This document shows, piece by piece, positions 57,174 to 64,000 of a stretch of 64,000 nucleotides of DNA. The stretch spans positions 1 to 64,000 of the forward strand of contig DATLOC010000058.1 of assembly GCA_035536455.1 (NCBI GenBank). Reading direction: 5' to 3'. A program made the translations under genes and the position numbers. This stretch comes from DASUNQ01 sp035536455 (GTDB lineage Bacteria; Acidobacteriota; Thermoanaerobaculia; Multivoradales; UBA5704). The notes below the pieces were generated by a model. It did not search any database. It was given only the letters and a program-made list of their open reading frames with translations, and was not told the origin of the DNA. Each line of letters begins with the position of its first letter. The first letter of the stretch is position 1.

Positions 57174-59276
57174 ATGCGCTCCATGCTCTGGACCGACGCC
57201 CTGGGGGCGCTGGCGACCTTCGTCGCCCTCGGGCTGCTCGGCCTGGCCGGCGCGCTCCTCGCCCTGCGCCTGCTGCGCGAGCGCGCCGCCTCCGACCCCC
57301 TCCTCCTGGCGCTCGCCACCCTCGTCGGCGGCGCCGCCGTGGCGGTCGGGCTCGGGCTCCTCCTCGGCGCCTTCGGTCTCTTGCGCATCGCGCTGGCGCT
57401 GCCGCTGCTGGCCGCGCTCGTCGTCCTCCTCGCTCGCTTCCCGCGCGCGGTCGCCCGCGCCGACTTCGCGCCGTTCGCCCACCTCGCCCGCCGCGCCGGC
57501 GCGCGGCTTTCCGACTACCCGGCGCTGGCGCTCATCACCCTGCACGCCGCGGGGAGCGAAGCGCTGCGCGGCCTGCTCCGCCCGCCGCTCTCCTGGGACA
57601 GCCTGATGTACCACCTGTTGCTGGCCGCCAGCTGGCTGCAGCGCGGCGACCTCGGGCCGGTGCTCGGGCCCGTGCCGATCAACTACTACGGCTACGCGCC
57701 GGGCAACGGCGCGCTCGGGCTCTGGTGGTGGATGGCCCCCTCGCACAGCGAGCTGTATGTCAACCTCGCCGCGCTCCCCGCGTGGCTCCTCCTCGGGCTC
57801 GCGGCCGGCGCCGTGGCGCGGCAGCTCGGCGCCTCCCGCCACTGGCCGCTCGCCGTCTTCCTGACCCTCAACGTACCGGCGGTGGTGCGCTTCGCCGCGA
57901 CGCAGTACGTGGACATCCCGACCGCCGCGTGCCTCGCGGCGGCCTGCGCCTGCGGGCTCGCCTGGCTGCGCGCGCCGCGCTGGGCGGAGGCGCTCCTCGC
58001 CGGCGCCGCGCTGGGGCTCGCCGCCGGCACCAAGGTGCTCGGCGTCTTCTACGGCGCCGCGCTCGCCGTCACGCTGCTCGCCGCGGCGCGCGGGGAGTGG
58101 CGGCGCCGCCTGCCGCAGGCCGCCGCCGCCCTCGCCCTCGCCCTGGCGCTCGGCGGCTTCTTCTACGCCCGCAACCTGGCGCTGGGCGCCGACCCGCTCG
58201 CGGCGGTCTGCGAGGGCACGGCGCGCGGCGAGCCGCCGGAGCGCGTCGGCGCGCTGCCGCGCGCCGGCTCGGTGGTCATGCTGCCGCGGGCGATGCTCGC
58301 CGAAGGGCAGCTCCTCGACGCGCTCCTCGGGATCACGCTGCCGTCGTCGCTCGAGCTGGGAGTCGGGCCGCAGGCCTTCGTCCTCCTTGCCGCCCTCCTG
58401 GCGCTGCCCTGGGGGCTGGCGCGGGCGCGCAGGCGCGAGGGGACGGTCATCCTCCTCCAGGTCCTCCTCCACCTGTTCTTCTGGACCACCGTCGCCTACG
58501 CCGGGCACCGCCACGTCTTCGCCAACCCGCGCTACCTGCTGGCGACGGTGGCGCTCCTCTTCGCCGCGGGTGTGGCGATCGCCGAAGCGCGCGGCGTCCC
58601 CGACCGCGGGCTGCGCCTGCTCGCCCTGGCGCTCCTCGTCCAGGACCTCCTGATGCTCCAGGCGGCGATGCCGCGCGGCGCCCGGGTCGCGATCGGCGCC
58701 GCCGACCTCGCCGCGCTCGGGCTCCTCCTGGCGCCGCGCCTGCGCGCCGCGGCCCGCCGCCGGCTGCCGGCCCTCGCCGCAGCGGCGCTCCTCGCCGTCG
58801 TCGTCCTCGCACCGGCCTGGGCGAGCTACCGCGTGGCGTACCGCGGCCGCGCGCTGGTCCAGGAGTCGAGCGTCCACTACACCCCGGCGCGCCACTGGGC
58901 CCCGGCCTGGCGCTGGCTGGAGCGCCACGATGCGGAAGGGACGGTGGCGGTCGTCGGGCATCCGACCTATTTCATCTACCCGGCGATGGGCCCGCGCTTC
59001 GAGCGGCGCGCGGTCTACGTCAACGTCAACCGCGCCGACCACCCGGGCGCCGCCGACTACCCGGCGTGCAACCCGCGCGTCGACCTCGACCCCGAGGCCT
59101 GGCTCGCTAACCTGCGGCGCGCCGGCGTCCGCTGGCTGCACGTCTACGGCTATCCCGAGCGGCCCTGGCCGGTGGAGTGGACCTGGGCCGAGGCGCGGCC
59201 GCGCCGCTTCCGCCGCGTCTTCGCCGACGCGCGCAACCGCCTCTACGAGGTCCTGCCGGAGGGCGACGTACAATAG
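57174..59276 (+). CDS. GT-C-like polytopic membrane protein (glycosyltransferase candidate)
   Basis: This 700-residue protein has about 12 membrane helices and a soluble C-terminal tail. The first large loop carries LLRPPLSWDSLMYHLLLAA and later NYYGYAPGNGALGLWWWMAP. The acidic residue in WDSLMYHL fits the GT-C catalytic position, so a polyprenyl-phosphate-sugar-dependent transferase is likely. It has a close paralogue at 63339. The ATG is at 57174; an ATG three codons on is possible. Confidence 0.75.
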   Translation: MRSMLWTDALGALATFVALGLLGLAGALLALRLLRERAASDPLLLALATLVGGAAVAVGLGLLLGAFGLLRIALALPLLAALVVLLARFPRAVARADFAPFAHLARRAGARLSDYPALALITLHAAGSEALRGLLRPPLSWDSLMYHLLLAASWLQRGDLGPVLGPVPINYYGYAPGNGALGLWWWMAPSHSELYVNLAALPAWLLLGLAAGAVARQLGASRHWPLAVFLTLNVPAVVRFAATQYVDIPTAACLAAACACGLAWLRAPRWAEALLAGAALGLAAGTKVLGVFYGAALAVTLLAAARGEWRRRLPQAAAALALALALGGFFYARNLALGADPLAAVCEGTARGEPPERVGALPRAGSVVMLPRAMLAEGQLLDALLGITLPSSLELGVGPQAFVLLAALLALPWGLARARRREGTVILLQVLLHLFFWTTVAYAGHRHVFANPRYLLATVALLFAAGVAIAEARGVPDRGLRLLALALLVQDLLMLQAAMPRGARVAIGAADLAALGLLLAPRLRAAARRRLPALAAAALLAVVVLAPAWASYRVAYRGRALVQESSVHYTPARHWAPAWRWLERHDAEGTVAVVGHPTYFIYPAMGPRFERRAVYVNVNRADHPGAADYPACNPRVDLDPEAWLANLRRAGVRWLHVYGYPERPWPVEWTWAEARPRRFRRVFADARNRLYEVLPEGDVQ

Positions 59277-59312
59277 CGGCGCGTTTCAACGCAAACTGCA
59301 AGGCGTCCCCGC

Positions 59313-60506
59313 TTGGCCGACCCCGCCGTCACCCGACCGTCCGAGCTGCGCGACCTCCGCGCCCCGGCGGCCGCGCCGCTGGTCTCCGTCGTCATGCCCT
59401 GCCTGAACGAGGCCGAAGGGGTCGGCACCTGCGTCGGCAAGGCGCTCGCCGCCCTCGCCGCGCTCGGCGTCGACGGGGAGGTCGTGGTGGTGGACAACGG
59501 CTCGACCGACGGCTCGCCGGAGGTCGCCGCCGCCGCCGGCGCGCGCGTCGTCCACGAGCGCCGCCGCGGCTACGGCGCCGCCTACCTGCGCGGCTTCGCG
59601 GAGGCGCGCGGCGACTACCTGGTCATGGGGGACGCCGACAACACCTACGACTTCGCCGATATCGGCCGCTTCCTCCAGCCGCTGCTGGCCGGCCGCTGCG
59701 ACTTCGTCATGGGGAGCCGCTTCAAGGGGACGATCCTCCCCGGCGCCATGTCCTGGTCGCACCGCTGGATCGGCAACCCGGTCCTCTCCGGCATGCTGCG
59801 GCTGCTGTTCAAGACCCGGGTCTCCGACTCCCACTGCGGCATGCGCGGTCTGACCCGCGCCGCCGCCGAGCGGATGCACCTGCGCACGACCGGGATGGAG
59901 TTCGCCTCCGAGATGGTGGTCAACGCCTTGCGCGAGGAGCTGCGCATCGAGGAGGTGCCGATCACCTACCACCCGCGGGAAGGGGAGTCGAAGCTCTCCG
60001 GCCTGCGCGACGCCTGGCGGCACGTCCGCTTCATGCTTCTCTTCTCGCCCTCCTATCTCTTCCAGCTCCCCGGCCTCTTGCTGATGGCGGTCGGCGGGGC
60101 GCTGATGCTCGCCCTGGCCGGCGGGCCGCGCGAGCTCTTCGGCCACCGCTGGGACTACCACCCGCTGCTCTTCGGCGCCGCGGCGCTGATCCTCGGCTAC
60201 AACCTGGTGCTCTTCGACCTCTTCGCCAAGACCTTCTCGATGACCGCCGGCTTCGCCCGCCGCGAGCAGTGGCTGCGGCGCTGGCTGCCGCGCTTCAGCC
60301 TGGAGCGCGGCCTGCTCGCCGGGGCGCTGCTCTTCCTGGCCGGCCTCGGGCTGGAGATCAAGATCGTCGCCGACTGGGTGACGAGCGGCTACGGCGACCT
60401 GATGGCGGTGCGCGGCGTGGTGATCGGGATGGCGGCGCTGGTGCTCGGCGCGCAGACCGTCTTCGCCGCCTTCCTGCTCAACCTGATGCTCGTGCCGCGC
60501 CGGTAG
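59313..60506 (+). CDS. GT2 glycosyltransferase with four C-terminal membrane helices
   Basis: This 397-residue protein has a GT-A domain (VSVVMPCLNEAEGV; MGDADNTYDFADI; GSRFKGTILPGAMSW; SDSHCGMRGLTR) followed by a membrane region with four or five helices. It resembles polyprenyl-phosphate glucosyl/mannosyl synthases of the longer GT2 type. The start is TTG at 59313, since no ATG or GTG occurs before the first strand. Its stop overlaps the next start by one base (TAGTG). Confidence 0.85.
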   Translation: MADPAVTRPSELRDLRAPAAAPLVSVVMPCLNEAEGVGTCVGKALAALAALGVDGEVVVVDNGSTDGSPEVAAAAGARVVHERRRGYGAAYLRGFAEARGDYLVMGDADNTYDFADIGRFLQPLLAGRCDFVMGSRFKGTILPGAMSWSHRWIGNPVLSGMLRLLFKTRVSDSHCGMRGLTRAAAERMHLRTTGMEFASEMVVNALREELRIEEVPITYHPREGESKLSGLRDAWRHVRFMLLFSPSYLFQLPGLLLMAVGGALMLALAGGPRELFGHRWDYHPLLFGAAALILGYNLVLFDLFAKTFSMTAGFARREQWLRRWLPRFSLERGLLAGALLFLAGLGLEIKIVADWVTSGYGDLMAVRGVVIGMAALVLGAQTVFAAFLLNLMLVPRR

Positions 60507-61441
60507 TGGAGGCCGCGCCGCGCGCCCGCCGCCGGCTCTGGCCCTGGCTCGCCGCGGCCGCGCTGCTCGCCTGGCTGGTCTGGCGGCTGCCGCTCGACGA
60601 GGTGCGGAGCGCTCTCGCCGCCGGCCCATGGCCGGCGCTGGCGCTCTACACCCTGCCGCTCGCCGCGCTGACGCTCGTTGCCGACGCCTGGGCGACGCGC
60701 GCCGGGCTGGCGGCGGCCGGCGTCCGGCTGCCGGCAGGCGAGCTGCTGCTGGTGCGCGGCGCGAGCTATCTCCTGGGGTTGGTGAGCTACACGGCGGGGC
60801 AGGGGGGAATCGGGGTGTATCTCCACCGGCGGGGGCTCGACGCGCCCCGCGCCGCGGGCTGCGTCCTCTTCCTCCTTGGCTGCAACGTGACCGCCCTGGT
60901 CGCCGCGGCGGCGGTGGGCCGGGCGGCCGGCGGTCCGGCGCCGGCGGGCCTCCGGGCCGTCGACGCCGCGCTCCTCGCCGCCGGCGGCGCTCTCCTCGTC
61001 TACTACGGCATCGTGGCCGCGCAGCCCCGCCGCCTCGTGGAGAGGGCCGGGTTGGCGCCGCTCTTCGCCGCCGGCCTGCGCGGGCACCTGATCGCCACCG
61101 CCGCCCGCCTGCCGCACGTCGCGGCGCTCGCGCTCGGCCAGTGGGGGGCGCTCTGGATCTGGGGGGTCCGCATGCCGCTGGCGCAGGGGCTGGCGCTGCT
61201 GCCGCTGGTGCTCTTCGTCGCCGCCCTGCCGATCACCCCCGCCGGGCTGGGGACGGTGCAGGCGGCGCAGATCGTCCTGCTCGCGTCTTTCGCCCCCGGC
61301 GCCACGGCCGCCGCGCGCGAGGCGGCGGTCCTCGCCTTTGGGCTCGCCTTCGCCGCCCTCGGCCTTACCTTCCAGGCGGCGACCGGCGCGCTCTGCCTGG
61401 CGCTGCTGGCGCGGCGGCGGCCTGCGGCGGGCGCGGCATGA
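60506..61441 (+). CDS. LPG-synthase-TM-family (UPF0104) membrane protein, flippase-like
   Basis: This 311-residue protein has about eight hydrophobic helices and family motifs ASYLLGLVSYTAGQGGIGVYL and PITPAGLGTVQAAQI, the 'PxxPGGxG'-type loop of the lysylphosphatidylglycerol synthetase transmembrane domain. Stand-alone members are thought to move glycolipids across the membrane. The GTG at 60506 starts in the preceding stop codon, and the stop overlaps the GT4 start (ATGA), so this is a tight operon. Confidence 0.82.
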   Translation: MEAAPRARRRLWPWLAAAALLAWLVWRLPLDEVRSALAAGPWPALALYTLPLAALTLVADAWATRAGLAAAGVRLPAGELLLVRGASYLLGLVSYTAGQGGIGVYLHRRGLDAPRAAGCVLFLLGCNVTALVAAAAVGRAAGGPAPAGLRAVDAALLAAGGALLVYYGIVAAQPRRLVERAGLAPLFAAGLRGHLIATAARLPHVAALALGQWGALWIWGVRMPLAQGLALLPLVLFVAALPITPAGLGTVQAAQIVLLASFAPGATAAAREAAVLAFGLAFAALGLTFQAATGALCLALLARRRPAAGAA

Positions 61442-62592
61442 GGCTCCTCCTCCTCTACGACGTCGTCTACCCCGAGCACGTCGGCGGCGTCGAGCACCGC
61501 AACTTCGAGCTCGCTCGCGCGCTCGCGGCGCGCGGCCACGCGGTGACGCTGGGCGGCCTCTGCGCGGCGCGCGGCGAAGCCGCCCCCGGCGTCCGCTACC
61601 TGCCGCTCGGGCCCGACCTGCCGCTCTACACGCCGGCGGGGCGGCGGAGCACGCGCCGCGCGATCTCCTACGCGGTTCGGGTAACGCGGCTCGACCTCGA
61701 TCCCTACGACCTCGTCGAGACCGCCAACATCCCCTACCTCCATCTCTTCCCGCTCGCCCGGCGCTGCCGGCGGGCGAGGCGGCCGCTCATCGTCAACTGG
61801 CACGCCCACTGGGGCCCCTACTGGCGCGAGTACCTGGGCGGCTGGCGGTGGCCGGTCTACCGCGCGATCGAGCGGCGGGCGGCGCGCTGCGGCGACGCGG
61901 TGGCGGCGGTCAGCCGGCTCACCGCCGAGCGCGTCGCCGCCGACCGCGGGCGGGCCGACGTGCGGGTGCTGCCGAACGGCGTCCCCGGCGCGGCGGTCCG
62001 CCGCGCCGCCGCGGCCGCGAGCGGGGCGGGGCCGCCCCTTCTCTTTGCCGGCCGGCTGACGCGCGAGCGGCGGCTCGACCTCCTCCTCGCCGCCGTCGCC
62101 CGGCTCGCGGAATCGCGCCCCGGCCTGCTCCTGACGCTCGCCGGCGACGGCCCCGGCCGCGACGAGCTGGAGCAGCGGGCCGCGGCGCTCGGGCTCGGCG
62201 GCGCCGTGCGCTTCACCGGCAAGCTCCCGAGCGGCGAGCTGTGGCGAGCGATGGGCGGCGCGCGGGTGGCGGTTCAGCCCTCTTCCCAGGACAGCTTCGG
62301 CATGTTCCCGCTGGAGGCGATGGCGGCGGGGCTGCCGGTCGTCTACTGCCGCGCTCCCGGCAGCGCCGTCGCCGAGCTGGTGCGCGACGGCGTCGAGGGG
62401 AGCGCCGTCGAGCCGGACGCCGCGGCCCTCGCCGCCGCGCTCGCCCGGCTGCTCGACGACGAGCCGGCGCGCGCGCGTCTCGCCGCGGCCGCCCGGGCGC
62501 GCGCCGCCGAGTACGACTGGGAGATCCTCGCCGCGCGCGTCGAGGCCTTTTATGCCGAGGTCTTGGGCGGGGCGCGCGGAGCGGGCTGCTAG
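61438..62592 (+). CDS. GT4 glycosyltransferase (paralogue of the one at 54850)
   Basis: This 384-residue GT-B protein begins MRLLLLYDVVYPEHVGGVEH and contains LLFAGRLTRERRL and SQDSFGMFPLEAMAAGLPVVYC, which bind the nucleotide-sugar donor. It is similar end to end to the GT4 at 54850, including the H-x-HWGPYWREY segment. It overlaps the preceding gene by four bases. Confidence 0.9.
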   Translation: MRLLLLYDVVYPEHVGGVEHRNFELARALAARGHAVTLGGLCAARGEAAPGVRYLPLGPDLPLYTPAGRRSTRRAISYAVRVTRLDLDPYDLVETANIPYLHLFPLARRCRRARRPLIVNWHAHWGPYWREYLGGWRWPVYRAIERRAARCGDAVAAVSRLTAERVAADRGRADVRVLPNGVPGAAVRRAAAAASGAGPPLLFAGRLTRERRLDLLLAAVARLAESRPGLLLTLAGDGPGRDELEQRAAALGLGGAVRFTGKLPSGELWRAMGGARVAVQPSSQDSFGMFPLEAMAAGLPVVYCRAPGSAVAELVRDGVEGSAVEPDAAALAAALARLLDDEPARARLAAAARARAAEYDWEILAARVEAFYAEVLGGARGAGC

Positions 62593-62620
62593 ACTGCCGC
62601 GACCCCACGGGACCGCGCCG

Positions 62621-63325
62621 ATGGACGAGCCGCAGAGCTACCTCTTCAGGGTGTTCCGCGCCAGCGAGCGGCTGAACCGGGAGGAGATCCTCGGCCTGCT
62701 CGAGCGGCGTCCGGGCGGCGCGCTCCTCGACTGCGGCTGCGGCGACGGCGCCTTCACCGCCGAGCTGGCGGCGCGCTCCGAGACGCGGCCGCACGGCATC
62801 GAGGCGGTGCCGGCGCGGGCGCGCGCCGCGGTCGCGCGCGGCGTGCGGACAGCGATCGCCGACCTCAACGCCCCGTTCCCCTTCGCCGCCGCCAGCTTCC
62901 ACGTCGTCCACGCCAATCAGGTGATCGAGCACCTGCGCTCGACCGACCACTTCCTGCGCGAGGTGCGGCGGGTGCTGCGGCCGGACGGCGTGGCGCTGCT
63001 CTCGACCAACAACCTGGCGAGCTGGCACAACGTGGTCTCGCTCGCCCTGGGCTTCCAGCCGCCGCCGGCGCACGTCTCCTCGGAGGTACTGGTCGGAAAC
63101 CCCTTCGACCCGCTCCACGGGCAGGCGATCGACCACCCCGAGGACAGCCACCTCCGGCTCTTCAGCGGCCGCGCCCTGGCCGAGCTCTGCCGCCACCACG
63201 GGCTGCGCGTCGAGACGCTCAAGACCGTGGCCTACTACCCGCTCCCGCCGCGGCTCGCCCGCTGGGCGACCCGACTCGACCGCCGGCACGGCGCCTTCCT
63301 GGTCGCCCGGCTGGCCGCCGCCTGA
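62621..63325 (+). CDS. class I SAM-dependent methyltransferase
   Basis: This 234-residue methyltransferase has motif I LLDCGCGDGAFTAEL, an acidic strand-2 residue in GIEAVP, and HANQVIEHLRSTDHFLREVRRVLRPDG. It is only distantly like the methyltransferase at 56441 but holds the same place between a GT4 and a GT-C membrane protein. The ATG at 62621 lies 28 bp after the GT4 stop. Confidence 0.87.
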   Translation: MDEPQSYLFRVFRASERLNREEILGLLERRPGGALLDCGCGDGAFTAELAARSETRPHGIEAVPARARAAVARGVRTAIADLNAPFPFAAASFHVVHANQVIEHLRSTDHFLREVRRVLRPDGVALLSTNNLASWHNVVSLALGFQPPPAHVSSEVLVGNPFDPLHGQAIDHPEDSHLRLFSGRALAELCRHHGLRVETLKTVAYYPLPPRLARWATRLDRRHGAFLVARLAAA

Positions 63326-63338
63326 GGACGCCGCTCCC

Positions 63339-64000
63339 GTGCTCGACCTGCTGGGTGCCGCGCTCACCCTGCTGACGCTCGGCCTTCTGGGGCTCGTCGG
63401 GTACCTGCTGGCGCTCCGCCTGCTCGGGCCGCGCGCCGAGCCGCTGCCGCTGGCGGTCGCGACGCTCACCGCCGCCACCGGTCAGGCGCTGGCCGTCGCG
63501 TTCCTCCTCGGCCTCCTCGCCGCGCTGCGCATCGAGGTGGCGCTGGCGGTCGAGGCGCTCGCCGCCGCGGCGCTCATCGCCTGGCCGCGGCGCCTCGCCG
63601 CCGCCGAGCTGCGCGCCCCGGCCGCCGCGCTCGCCGCCGCGGTCCGGCGCCGGCTCCGCGCCCACCCCGCGCTGTCGCTGGCGCTCTTCCACGGCGTCGC
63701 CAGCGAGGCGCTGCGCAACCTGCTGCGGCCGCCGCTGTCGTGGGACGCGCTGCACTACCACCTGCTGCTGGCGGCGACGTGGCTCCAGGATGGCGACGTC
63801 CGCCCGGTCTTCGGCGCCTTCCCGGTCAACTACTACGGCTACGCGCCGGCCAACGGCTCGCTCTGGCTCTGGTGGTGGATGGCGCCCTCGCACAGCGAGC
63901 TGTACGTCAACCTCGCCTTCCTGCCGCAGTGGGCGCTGCTCGGGCTGGCGGTGGGGGGCGTGGCGCGGCGGCTGGGCGCCGAGCGGCACTGGCCGCTCGC
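63339..64000 (+). CDS. GT-C-like polytopic membrane protein, N-terminal part (cut by window edge)
   Basis: The visible 220 residues begin at a GTG (63339) and show the same layout as the protein at 57174. Shared landmarks include LLRPPLSWDALHYHLLLAATWLQ-type sequence, NYYGYAPANGSLWLWWWMAP and SHSELYVNLA. The frame is open to the last base. It is a clear paralogue and probably a polyprenyl-sugar-dependent membrane glycosyltransferase. Confidence 0.78.
   Translation, partial: MLDLLGAALTLLTLGLLGLVGYLLALRLLGPRAEPLPLAVATLTAATGQALAVAFLLGLLAALRIEVALAVEALAAAALIAWPRRLAAAELRAPAAALAAAVRRRLRAHPALSLALFHGVASEALRNLLRPPLSWDALHYHLLLAATWLQDGDVRPVFGAFPVNYYGYAPANGSLWLWWWMAPSHSELYVNLAFLPQWALLGLAVGGVARRLGAERHWPL

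Overview
The window is very GC-rich DNA (roughly 70% or more by eye) from a diderm bacterium. Lipid A/Kdo genes (waaA, lpxK, an lpxL-type acyltransferase), a type II secretion/type IV pilus assembly block and a DUF5916 outer-membrane protein point to a Gram-negative cell envelope. The mix of DUF5916, a probable selenoprotein and a decaprenyl-phosphate phosphoribosyltransferase would fit Acidobacteriota (Thermoanaerobaculia-like) or a myxobacterium-like lineage. This assignment is an inference; no rRNA or tRNA was seen.

Layout. 1-4785 (minus): ECF sigma factor, zinc-finger anti-sigma, a secretin-N-domain protein, gspF and gspE (cut by the window edge). 4872-8139 (plus): waaA, lpxK and an lpxL-type acyltransferase with overlapping ends. 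8155-31554 (minus): one 23.4-kb gene for a 7,799-residue hybrid NRPS-PKS with six C-A-PCP modules, then KS-AT-ACP-TE. It overlaps the 3' end of an upstream gene that reads through an in-frame UGA as a U-x-x-C redox motif (31538-32485), a probable selenoprotein. 32675-38566: a DUF5916 protein, a PMT-like membrane glycosyltransferase, a small lipoprotein and an MFS transporter.

38567-48474 is an accessory region. It holds an 18-unit, 21-bp palindromic tandem repeat, hicAB, two orphan antitoxin-like regulators, and a 1,275-residue Mrr-nuclease/TPR/GreAB-C/PIN conflict protein. That protein's gene has lower GC and sits between two copies of the 3' end of the biotin-carrier gene. Next come an acyl-CoA carboxylase pair (accC and a biotin carrier), an isoprenylcysteine-methyltransferase-like protein and higBA.

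48361-64000 is a cell-surface polysaccharide/glycolipid locus: two YfhO-type membrane proteins, a decaprenyl-phosphate phosphoribosyltransferase, two GT2 and two GT4 glycosyltransferases, two methyltransferases, an LPG-synthase-type flippase-like membrane protein and two paralogous GT-C membrane proteins (the last cut by the window edge). The GT4 / methyltransferase / GT-C trio occurs twice, and a 440-bp gap at 56.0-56.4 kb holds two long inverted-repeat (MITE- or REPIN-like) elements.

The most interesting items are the UGA-containing redoxin coupled to the megasynthase, the conflict protein inserted at a duplicated accB end, the covarying palindrome array and the megasynthase itself.
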